From positions 1,550,001 through 1,614,000 of the forward strand of contig JAHYIO010000006.1 in assembly GCA_020543525.1 (NCBI GenBank): a stretch of 64,000 nucleotides of DNA, read 5' to 3'. This stretch comes from Coriolopsis trogii. Taxonomy: Eukaryota > Basidiomycota > Agaricomycetes > Polyporales > Polyporaceae. This document shows, one piece after another, positions 44,222 through 53,736 of the stretch. A program made the translations under genes and the position numbers. Within the stretch, counting starts at the first letter, position 1; the number at the start of each line of letters is the position of its first letter. The notes beneath the pieces were generated by a model, which saw nothing but the letters and a program-made list of their open reading frames with translations, was not told the origin of the DNA and made no database searches.

Positions 44222-44788
44222 TGATGAACTCTGAACCTGGAAGGCTTGGAGCGACCTGTAAGTCACACAAAGAGAGATCTTCAGTCAGTGAGCGAACGAC
44301 TATATTGCATAGTTTAGTACCTGTAAGTCACACAAAGAGAGACTACAAGTACTAGTAAGTAAAGTGTAGTAGAGCATAAGTAATGAGTGAGACTTACTCT
44401 TCAGTCAGTGAGCGAACGACTGAAGAGCAGAGGGGCAAACAGACTGCCTTATATACTGGAGAGAGGAGTGCATGAGTAAGCGAATGAAGCAGTCACATGT
44501 TAACCATAGAGCGATGAGTAAGAGTCCGTACTCGGCGTATGAGTAAGAGCCGAGAGTATTCTGAGTAAGACATAAGGTCTAGAATGTTCCGGTGCATTGT
44601 AGAACGCACAGGAAGACAAGGGAACCATATGGTCATGGGAATGTACAGTAGTTTCGTAGAGAAAACCGTATATGGTAAGTAGAAACACAGCCTATAGTAA
44701 GCGCTATCTAAACATAGGTAAACATGACCATACAAAGGTTGTGTGCACAACTCCGGACCGGTAGAGCCGTAAATCCAGAATGTCAACA
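44222..44788 (-). repeat. copia-B 5' LTR
   Basis: 567 bp, one difference from the 3' LTR. Followed on the outer side by the target duplication GCGTG. A leader of about 690 bases separates it from the polyprotein start. Confidence 0.95.
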
Positions 44789-44994
44789 GCGTGTAGGGTG
44801 CAGAGGCGCAGAGGAATGGTGCGATGACCTATGTTCACGAGTGTTATCATACTATGTGTATCACGTTTCCAATGTATGATTCTGACTACATATATCATGT
44901 ATTTGTATACATTACATTGGAATACATCTCTCTTCATGCCAATAAGCAGTGTGATGTGTAATGGGATTGAGCGAGGCAATGTTCCGGTATAGAG

Positions 44995-45206
44995 TCTTCG
45001 TGTAGTACACGAAGTACTTCGTGAATACCATGCATTTGCGGCTACGGATGTATTCGTGGTGTGGACAAAATAACCCTGATCATCACGACATTTTTAAAGA
45101 ACTCTTCATTCCAGCGCTTGATTCAGATGTTCGTGACTAGCACGAACATATTGCATACTATTTACGAAGTAGTATTCGTGATCATCTTCGTGGCAACCAC
45201 GAAGTT
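44995..45206. repeat. CACTA right subterminal TTCGTG/CACGAA array
   Basis: At least eight CACGAA or TTCGTG words in 210 bases, some paired as near-palindromes such as CACGAAGTACTTCGTG. The matching left array is at 31253-31345. Confidence 0.75.
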
Positions 45207-45220
45207 TCGGGCGCATAGTG

Positions 45221-45830
45221 AGTGTATACCGCCACCGGAGGGTAAGCACTGATTTGAGTACGCAGAAGATTGCATCTCGATATAAAGCTGGCGGCGCTGG
45301 AGGAAATTGAGTGCGAGGTTCAAAAATGGAATAAATTGAGCAATAACCTGGTGAATTTTTATGCTGCGTTCGATGGGCGACGGCCGAAGCATGCAGTGCG
45401 AAGCGCTGGTAGGACCCGCACTTTTCACCTTGTGGTGAGCGCTATCTCGGCCAGGAAAGCTATATCGCGTCTCGTCGCATCCACCACCACCGCCTTCGGC
45501 TTCACCTACCTTTGACTTGTTGAAGATCCGCGGGGACAAGACGCGTTATACCGATATCCTTCTCGTATGTCATTGCAACCCTCATATATTTCCTTGGTAC
45601 TTGTACAGGGAACGACAAGCGAGTATACAGCACGTTCTCGGATCGGAGATCAAACTAGAATCGGAAGCGAGCACAGCAACACGGAAGCGACAAGGAAGCA
45701 TTCAGATAACCAGTGCGAGCAAGCGGGACGACGATGAAGTTGGAACTGGTATTCTGTCAGGGAGGTGCGTCAGAGGTGTCTATCGTTTACGACTCATATA
45801 CTGACGTACTGGTTCTGGGACCTGGGTAGT
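45221..45830 (+). pseudogene. Duplicated segment next to Zn2Cys6 gene, unknown gene end
   Basis: From about 45470 the plus strand matches the minus strand of 63370-63090: a shared TTCACCTACCTTTGACTTG and then peptide TRYTDILLVCHC versus TCYTDILLVCYC. An open frame precedes the shared FTYL stop in both copies. The product is not recognised; it may be the 3' end of a gene convergent with the Zn2Cys6 gene. Confidence 0.45.
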
Positions 45831-46686
45831 TCAATACCCCGCAAACGAAGCGGGGGCTTCCTCAGCCCCCATGACAGTACCCGCGAACGTGTTCCAAGAA
45901 GAGAAACTCCCAGATACGTCCGGACCAGCTAGGTCACTCTGGTACGTGGACCACACAAAGTCGTCGGCCCCGATAGTTACAGGAGTCTGTATTGCACCGC
46001 TCGTCTCGGCGACGGATGACGGGTCCAATTGGTGCTTCGCCGATGAATAATTAGCATTGCCCGTCTCGCCGAGTCGATCATTGTCCGAGTGGGCCCCGCC
46101 AGGGAGGGGGACTGTTGCACGATAGTCGTCATGCATGAAACAGAGTTCAAGTGCAACGTCTCAACGCACCATGGTCCGAAGATATGGCCTTCTCGATCGG
46201 CATGTCCGCCTTCACAACCGCGGCAGAGGCTTTCTTGCCGCGACGCCCTTTGCGCCTGCCTTCGGTGACGGATGCATCTATGACGCACTCGAGGTTGCGT
46301 TCCACGCACCGGTCGCATGGCTGCGAGAAGCTGCACCGCTTTCTGGCCATGCGACAGTTGGTGCACTGTTCAAGCGGGGGTAAAGGTGTATCGTATCACA
46401 CAGGTTTACACGTACTCACGGGGTGTTTGACCGTTAGGCGAACGTAAGGAACCTTCTTCGGTACCTCGCTCTTCGCCGAGCGAACAACGCCCGTATCCGC
46501 TGAACTTTGTTTGCCTACATATTCGAGGCGCATGGTAAGTGGTGGCGTTTGTTCAAACATTATCATACACTGACCCTGCTCAAAGATATAAGCGGGAATG
46601 GCGTAATAATCCGTGGACCCGAGCAGTTGTATGTGCGACTCGTTAACCACCGCATGGACTACCTCGCTTGGCTTCTCTGAATACAC
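45831..46686 (-). CDS. Small Zn(II)2Cys6 protein, copy A (5' end uncertain)
   Basis: Three exons fit on the minus strand, 46686-46420, 46365-46170 and 46111-45831, giving 247 residues in phase if translation starts at 46686. Exon 1 contains EVVHAVVNESHIQLL and STDYYAIPAYIFEQGQC. Exon 2 opens with the zinc cluster: cysteines in CTNC, KKRC-like ARKRC, PCDRC and RNLEC, spacing C-x2-C-x6-C-x5-C-x2-C-x6-C. The acidic C-terminus has SGAIQTPVTIGADDF. Upstream, 46720-46840 encodes a second, related block VVHVIVHRSRLQRSLSTGTY ending RGQC, and exons may extend to 47242, so the true protein may be longer. Probably a DNA-binding regulator; target unknown. Paralogue at 62014-62842. Confidence 0.7.
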
Positions 46687-47385
46687 GAGTCCTCAGTGAC
46701 ATCCGTTAGTCATGGTCCGAGGATAGTGCACTGACCCCTTCCGAAGACCGGAACTGCAATGAGGTAGGTTCCGGTAGACAGCGACCTCTGCAGTCTGGAC
46801 CTGTGGACGATGACATGGACCACGCCATCGTGGATCGACACCGGTGAGGTTGTCTCCTGCTGTGCCGGTGGCTGACGGTTCGCACCAGTGCTTGTGACGC
46901 GAGAGCCGTTTTCATCTGAGTGCCCGTCTACCTATCGCGGTGAGTATATGATGCCACGAAGGGACAACTTGATCGAAGTGTGTACCGATGAAACCTGGTG
47001 CCGTCGCGTGCAATTCAGTGTTCGGTGGTATATCCGATGGGTGTATCTGGAAGTTGTTGCACTGGACTTTCGTATATTTCTCGCATGGTGTAGCTAAGAC
47101 GTAGCGGCTCGAGCTCTGGGGAGGCCCGCGAATAGACGTCATATCGGATGTCTGTCCACGCGAATGTCTGGTGCTCATAGGTGGCTGTGTGGTGAGGGGT
47201 GGGAGGATCCGGATACTGAGTGGCGTACTTCAGATGAACCAAAAGGAAAGACTGGGAGAAACCTGGGTAGAGAGCTGAAGAGGACTGCTATATACGCCTT
47301 GAGGTAGATGGAGGCTGGGTGACTCTGTAGAACGCCCCGCGTTATACATATATTAAGTGCGCTCTTTAGCGACGTGAACTATTCA
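46687..47385 (-). other. Upstream exons or relic of Zn2Cys6 copy A
   Basis: Two minus-strand stretches have coding character: 47242-47015 (starting MVHLKYATQYPDPPTPHHT) and 46850-46720 (the VVH...RGQC block similar to exon 1 of copy A). I could not find one splice pattern that joins them without doubt. They may be 5' exons of the gene or an older tandem duplicate of its first exon. Confidence 0.4.
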
Positions 47386-47460
47386 TCAGAATTTCCCACA
47401 ATGTCTGAGCCGTCTGACAGGTCTGAGTCGGACTGTCAGACGTGCTCAGACTTTTAATGA
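47386..47460 (+). repeat. Terminus of a TCAG-type element (partner end not found)
   Basis: Starting exactly at TCAGAATTTCCCACAA after CA, the sequence matches the right end of element no. 4 (2609 and leftward) in inverse orientation, including the GTCTGA-rich stretch and the F-box gene tail beyond it. Left of 47386 the similarity stops. The F-box gene at 47515-50898 may therefore itself ride on a TCAG element; the other end was not found. Confidence 0.55.
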
Positions 47461-47514
47461 ATCGCCTGGTCGGCTGCCTCACGTTGCAACGTATTATTCC
47501 CACCAAGGGCCGGC

Positions 47515-48567
47515 TTACGCGCCGCCGTCCATGCCCCGATGGGACCGGGATCCGATCAGATACGCGTGCACGACGCCTGCGACGACGAGCAGCGCATGTC
47601 TGCTGTATCTCTCCTGTGAGCGAAGTACAACGCTCAACAACCCAGCCACGTCAACCTTCGGCATCACCCTCCTGGCCACATCCTGGATCACATCTGCGCC
47701 GTTGCATCTAATCGCATCCAATCTCACGGCCACGAGCTCTGGAAACCTGAGCCCGCGATCTTCCATGATTGCCTGCTCGATCTCTGAAAGATCGAGCATA
47801 TCCAGGCATGCGGCGTCCATGACCACGGACAGCCTGAGCGAGATTGTCTTGAGCGTCCTCGGGAGCAGTCGTATGACGTCTGCGCATGCGACAACATCCA
47901 CGCTCAGATAGAGGTCTTCAATGTACGTGAATGGAATGCGGAATTCGAAGGACTCAATGGAAGTGCAGGATTCGAGCGCAAGCGCGTCCCAACGTTTGGC
48001 TGGGATAACTGCATCCGGACAGTCAGCAGGCAGTATGAACGTCCGAGTCGCGAATCAATCAGTACTCGCCGTTCTTCTCCCAAAAGATTGGCCAGGAAAC
48101 ATCGATGCTCAGATGCGTGATGTTGTACCCGACCTCGCGAAGCAATCTCCCCGTGTCACACACCGTGTTCCAGTTCTCGCATGCAATCTCAAGCGTCTCC
48201 AGACACCCTGGTTCCAAGCTCCTCCACAACGCCTCGAGGAGGCGAGAGTGGTAGTTGACGTTCGGGCGCGTGGTCATTCCCAGCTTAAAATGCCGGACGC
48301 GCAAAAGGCGGTGCAGTCTGGTGGGGTCCAGCGTCTCAGCCCTCGAGACCATCGTCAGCGACATGCGGAGTGTCTCGGGCTCGCAGAGCGATAGAATGTT
48401 GAAGAGCGTGTTCGGATGGAGGGCGCTCCTGCATGCAGTCTGTAGGGTCCGAGGACGTCTCCTGATGCACGCTTGCTGCCTAGAGACATCACTCCTCCGG
48501 GCAGCACCATCGGCGCGAAGTTGATAGCCTCGAACGACAGATCCTGAAGGGCTGGGAGTCGGACACA
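47515..48567 (-). pseudogene. F-box/LRR-type gene, 3' part
   Basis: The minus strand continues the gene cut by TCAG element 1 with LPALQDLSFEAINFAPMVLP, then in another frame LHPNTLFNILSLCEPETLRM, HFKLGMTTRPNVNYHSRLLE and LREVGYNITHLSIDVSWPIF, a new frame for WDALALESCTSIESFEFRIP, and a last frame CADVIRLLPRTLKTISLRLS to the stop at 47515. The leucine-rich spacing is typical of basidiomycete F-box proteins that select targets for ubiquitination. Frame changes near 48480 and 48050 may be introns or frameshifts; with the insertion the gene is non-functional. Its tail is duplicated in element no. 4. Confidence 0.65.
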
Positions 48568-50643
48568 TCAGGGAAATCCCCCCCTGCTAATTTTCGTTAA
48601 TGAGCGCTAATTATCCCGTTTTCCCCGTTAACGCTAATGAGCTTACCCCTGTGCTAATTTTCTGTGTTCACTCTGAATGAGTTGAGTGTTTTCACTGCAT
48701 TAACCCATGTTAGGCGTTCATTTTCACACCAACTGACACCAGAACACCGCTTGATACTAATAAACCATATATATAGAAGACAGTATAGAAGACAGCATAT
48801 GGTACAACACAATATGTGGTGTGCTATAGACGTATGCATGGGTCCGAGGAACACAAGGGACATGTGAAGGAACTTGAAAGGTATAGACAGAGCTCGGAGG
48901 GGAGGTGCGTATATGCCTGGCGGTTTCCTCACTGCGTAAGAACACAAGTGCAAATAGTCATGGTGAGGTATAGATGAATGTAGACAAAATTCTAACGCGC
49001 TCACCATAGTTTAGCTAGGGTTCGAATTGCGTATGCGAAGACCCTGAGCACGACACGAGCAGATTGCCCACTATCAGTCTTTAATAGACGCTCCAGCGAG
49101 CGCAACAGCCTGCTTCTCCGCCTTTGCCCCAGTCTTCGGGTCCAGGGCAGGTGTTTCGCGGAAGGTGCCCATGGGTGTAGACGCAAAGCCGAGTTGGGCG
49201 AGGACATCGCTCCTTGTGAGCAGGCCGGACACCCGTGCCCTTGATCTTGTCGAAGTCGATCTGTGAGATGCCGTGCTCCTGGACTGATCGGAGTACAGTA
49301 AAAGCGGGCGTGGACTGGAGGGAACGTGTGGATCTAGAGGAGCGGACGTCCCAAGGGTGGAGGGGCTTGATACGCTTTGTTGAGCATTGGCGCAGCGAGT
49401 AGATAACAGCGAGACGCACCAAGATCTTCCCGACCACACCGCATCCTCAGCCTCACAATCCCACCCTCCGCTATCGTTGGTGACATAGCTGCATAGCAAA
49501 CTTGGTGAGCGTGGCGGACGCGGATGTAGACAGGAGATACAAACTCACGAATTTGAAGTGCTAAGCACACATAGCAGTGTCTGTTGCAAAGGCAAAATGG
49601 AATGGGATCATGGGGAGCCAGACAGCATGACAGCAGAGCGCATAGCCAGGGCGAGGATAGTGCCTGCACACTCTCGAGGATGTGGATGCGGTTCAAAAGG
49701 GGACGACAGAAGAACTGGGAGGGACGCGTCATCAGCAGTGCGGAGTTTGAACATATCGGGTATTGCCGGAGAGCGCTGGCCACAGGCCTCAGCCTGCATA
49801 AGGTCTTCTTCAAGAGGTCGAATCCCGCTTGCACATGTACCCTGCGCACGAGCAACTCAATCCAATCACTGCATGCCGCCTCGACATCCCGCTTGAGCCA
49901 TTTCTCAGTCAAGGGCACAGCCATCATCTCAAGGGAGGACACCCTCCTTTGATAGCACCTGCTCCTCAGCGATATTCCGAGTCCTGTGGTCGCTGGTCGG
50001 CATGTATCTGTGTACGCGGGATCTCAGTGCGTCACCCGCCTTTGTGCTTCCCCTCAATTTCGCCTCGATCTGGGCAGACTGAATACCAACCAAGTATGAG
50101 GCGCCTCTCAATCATACCCTCCCCCTTCTCCAATCCCAGAGAGACACCTCGTAGTCCCTCACCCATCAGCACCGTGCTCCAACAGTTCTTCGGCCTATAT
50201 CCCACCTTTACTGCAACATCTCGTGCCATTCACCAGGTACGATCTTCCCCTTTCCATGTCCGCACCACTGGCACTTGCTCACACTTGTACACCTACAATC
50301 CAAAACAGCGCGGCACGACCAGTCAGCTGTCTCAGTTGCCCTGGCAGGTGAGTGCTAGTGTGCGCCATTCGGCGGTTGAGTATTACGTGGGATGATGCAC
50401 TCAGACATTGTGTTGTAGTAGTAGACAGATGTATATGACTTCATTCGAAGTACTATGATACACCAATACATGCTGACATGGCCGGGACGAGCATCAGATT
50501 TACCGCTTTTTTCTGTCTGTTTTCTTTATTTCCCAAAGTGAGCATGCTCGAGTAGCAGAATAGCGAGCGATGAGCAGGTGAATCTCGAATTTTCCCCAAG
50601 TAGCGCTAATTTGTCGCTAATTCGCAGGGGGGAGATTTCCTGA
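48568..50643. mobile_element. TSD-less TCAG element no. 1, with PDH-X-like fragment
   Basis: 2076 bp, ends TCAGGGAAATCCCCCCCTGC (left) and, on the opposite strand, TCAGGAAATCTCCCCCCTGC (right). Inserted between CA (48566-48567) and TG (50644-50645) in the F-box gene without duplication; joining at CATG restores the F-box frame (VHALRAC then VRLPALQDL). Subterminal GCGCTAATT words occur at both ends. A captured gene fragment lies at 49080-49370. No transposition enzyme is encoded. Confidence 0.8.
49080..49370 (-). pseudogene. Captured pyruvate dehydrogenase X-like fragment
   Basis: The minus strand reads LRSVQEHGISQIDFDKIKGT and, one frame over, VSGLLTRSDVLAQLG followed by FASTPMGTFRETPAL. 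This resembles the peripheral subunit-binding domain of mitochondrial dihydrolipoamide acyltransferases and of protein X of the pyruvate dehydrogenase complex (KI.GTG..G.ITK.DVL..LG.AS.PTGTF). The frameshift after KIKGTG shows it is dead. It lies entirely inside TCAG element 1, so it was probably captured. Confidence 0.55.
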
Positions 50644-50898
50644 TGCACGGAGTGCGTGGACGGTGTCGTGCGTGACATGCGCCTTGACAGCTACGGCGGC
50701 GCTTCCGGAAGCGCTACAAAGCCATAGGCGTTTGATGCACGCCGCAATGTGTCGATGAGTGTCGAGGAACGGTGGCACGTCTGTGAAGGACGCGAGCCGC
50801 CTGACTTTCAGAGTTGAGAAGAGGAGCGGAAGGGCGAGTACATGCCACTGCTCGCAAACGAGCATCAGGAAAAACGGGTATCTCCGTGCAGAGACCAA
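50644..50898 (-). pseudogene. F-box/LRR-type gene, 5' part
   Basis: The minus strand encodes EQWHVLALPLLFSTLKVRRL and DTHRHIAACIKRLWLCSASG, then VHALRA up to the insertion point. This pattern (W..LALP.LF..L.V..L followed by I....R.LWL) is common just after the F-box in basidiomycete proteins. The F-box itself, expected upstream of 50898, was not identified, although open frames to 51607 exist. Confidence 0.6.
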
Positions 50899-52472
50899 TT
50901 GTCTGTGGCTCTGCCAGACGCCGGATAGATTAGATCAACTCTGTACCGCGCCGGATGGAGACGCTTGTCTCTATCCAGAGGCGCGTTCTCTACCAACAAA
51001 GCATGTCTCTATCGGAGCGTCCCCTCGAGAGTGGCCCACAAATAATCTATGGGGATGCTTCCCATGACTTTCATGACTTCCATGACTGAAATGCTGTGAT
51101 ATTGTATGGCATTTCTTGTTGTGACTCAAAAATTGGGCGCGTAGCTCACGTCTGTTTTGCGACCGGAGGTATGGGGGGAGGGGAGGGTGACATACCATCG
51201 CGTCCTGGGCGAGTGGCTCGGAGGCATGGCTGCGCGGCTGCGGTCGTGGTAGGAGCATGAGGCCGGTGCGGCCGTGGATGCACAGGTACGTGCAACTTGC
51301 TCGAGTTCTCGTGGAGGACGCGCGAACGTGCTGACCATGTCCCGGGTGGAGGTGGGGATGGCAAGATCGGGCCTCGGCGTAGTAGTCTTAGGTTGGAACG
51401 ACGAAGACAAGTAAACTGTGCTTTAGTGCAGTGAGTGGGTTTCCCATACTTGAGAGCGGAACAAAGAACTCCTTCAGAATCAGAGGGGGGGTATGAAGAA
51501 CACCGCGCCTCCCACATGCGCTGTAGGTACACACCCGATGCGCCAGACCGGGATATGCAAGTCCGCGCGAATTGTGTCCATTGACCACCAATACGATATC
51601 TTCTCACACAGATTCGAAACTCACCCTATTATCTAACACAATCCGTATACGTGTAAGTTTGTCCACCAGGGTAGATTCACAAAGGAGACTTATGCCTTCC
51701 CGCACCCAGCGGACTAGAAGACACCGCCATCACTGGGTGCTGCGGGATGAAGGATGAGAAATCGATTCAACCCTTGAAGGCTAGTGATCATATGTGACGG
51801 AGCGCATAAGATATAAATTGACTGTGTGGAATGCATACATACAGGTCACTGAGTCCATGGCGCTCGCACGTCCTTGTCTCGGGCCGTCGCACGGTCCTAC
51901 CGTCGAAGACTGGAAAGGCCAGCTTTCAGGCACCCAACTCGCATGTATCAAGTCAATCCTCGTGGGTGAGTTGATCCGCCTGACCATAAATGCAGCCTTC
52001 ATATTCCAGGAGTAGGGGGCAAGGTGGCAGGCGAGATTCTCGAGTTGGCTGCACAGGAGGAACAGACCACCGGCACCGAACCGAACAGCACTGTGACTAG
52101 TACGGCCGGGGCTTCTCATCCATTCCATCGGCACCACACTCCTTTCCTTATACGTCGTTCTCCACCACATACTCGCCGCGGTAACTCATGGTCAATTGAT
52201 CGGGCTCGCCGGGACTGGCGGACGAGTCGTTCGGGCCTCTTGAGAAGTGTCTTCATCCTCCCCGCATGAGACAGTCTCGTGCGCCCACCCGCTCACATTC
52301 TCTACACGGACCCCGCACATGCTGGATGAGGCGCAGTCAAGATTCGGAGGGCTGCAGAGCTAGGGTGCGCGAGTGCCCGGCTTGACGTGCGTGCTGCAAA
52401 GAGTAATGTCGCAGTTCTACGGTGTACGAGGCTGAAGCTTGCCCGGTTTCTGCCCTGCCTCGTCGCATAGTC
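50899..52472. other. No recognisable gene
   Basis: Open frames at 51.1-51.6 kb (minus) are proline/serine-rich and might hold 5' exons of the broken F-box gene, but no motif supports this. Nothing else identified. Confidence 0.3.
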
Positions 52473-53345
52473 ACTCTCCGCAACATCTTGTCGGCTCCCT
52501 TCTCACGGAGCGATCCATGGGATGCTACGAGGTATGTACCTTGGATCAGACTTATGGGCTGACGATAGGCCCCGGATTTCCATGCGTTGTTCTGCCGTTT
52601 CGCTGTCAACGCTCATGGACATTCATCATTCCGACGCAACCGCTCCGTGACACGAGTCGTCCGCCCTTGACGCTTATCGTGCCCTGTAATTCTCTGTGCC
52701 CTATCACGCTCGTCGGATGGTTGCTTTCGGAGGCAATTCACGTAGCTTTCGTCCGACACCTCAATCGCAGCTAGCTTCGCTCCCCACTCCATCCTTCGCG
52801 GCTCGAACATGTTAGTCTCGTGGATGCCAAGCGCGAATGGTAGTTCTCTCCGCCTTGCCTCGTTTCGTTGGCTTGATATGCACTGCTCCATCCCATCACG
52901 GATTCTGGCTATGCGCATGCAATCGGACTCCTGTATATTCTGCATATGTCCCCAGGGAGTCTAGTGGTATTGTGTACGACTTTGGCAGCGTGATATATGG
53001 TGTTGTTCACGTACGTGCGTTATCACGACTGAACTTGTGAACTGCTTTCACATAGCTTGGCATACTAGTTGCCCCCTTCATGGCTTGTAATTCTTTCCCC
53101 GGTCATCCCAGCTAGCGCTGTCAGCATGGGAACTTCAAGTTACCCATGAAATGGATCTGAATGTACACCCCGTACGTAGACGAGAGTGTTACATGATACC
53201 TACGAGTGTATACACGGCTTTCCTTCGGCGCCGAGCTTGTCCCATGCTTCCAAGCCTAAGCCAACTTGAGAGACTCGGCGGGAATGACGATGCGCAGCTA
53301 AGAACTAGTGCATCGCCTCGGCCTGCCTCGTCGTAGCCAGTGTAT
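52473..53345 (+). pseudogene. Decayed repeat unit, copy 2 (unknown gene relic)
   Basis: Diverged copy of 30318-31231, sharing LLTERSMGCYE and IIPTQPLRDTSRPPLTLIVP. Near its end it reads GTAGCCAGTGTAT, which corresponds to the empty CACTA target site of copy 1 (TTGCCAGT before 31232, AGTGTAT from 45221). Both copies are broken by stops. Confidence 0.5.
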
Positions 53346-53736
53346 CTCCGAGAGTTGACTCGGTCTGGTCTGCCAATGCTCGTAGCGTAGTTGTTGGGTG
53401 TTGTACCCGTCCAAAGCGCGGTTCTTGTACACTCGAAAGTGCCACCGACGGCGTGTTGAATGGCAGATGGCAGACGAACGTGTGTTGGTCTTATCTTATC
53501 AAACGCCGGCATGTTCCGGCACCGCTATTGGCTGGGAAGGAGAGTCTTGGGAGGGGCTGGGCCGGGCGGGCGATCAGATCTGGGCGATAGCCTCGTGTGG
53601 TGGCTCCTCAAGGAACCATGACGCGCAGGTACACTTCCCCTCTTCCGCCCCGCCCATTCTTCTCCTCTCTCCTTCTTTACCTCCATCCCTCTCCTTTCCC
53701 CACACTTGTCTAGTCGTGCAGAAAACTCTACAGTGC

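Larger units (their letters stand above)
38286..44788 (-). mobile_element. copia-B: intact Ty1/copia retrotransposon
   Basis: A 6503 bp element flanked by the 5 bp duplication GCGTG (38281-38285 and 44789-44793). The 567 bp LTRs differ at one base (near 38634, A in the left copy versus G in the right). Primer binding site, full polyprotein frame and polypurine tract are all present and in the right places, so it could be an autonomous, recently active copy. A diverged solo LTR of the family is at 597-1163. Confidence 0.95.
31232..45220. mobile_element. Non-autonomous CACTA element hosting two LTR retrotransposons
   Basis: The left end begins CACTATGCGCCC at 31232 and the right end is its inverse complement GGGCGCATAGTG ending at 45220. 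The three bases AGT precede and follow (31229-31231, 45221-45223), the 3 bp duplication expected for CACTA elements. Subterminal CACGAA/TTCGTG words cluster at 31253-31345 and 44995-45206. Taking out the gypsy element, copia-B and one copy of each target duplication leaves about 952 bp with no coding capacity. The element therefore needs a transposase supplied elsewhere. Confidence 0.85.
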
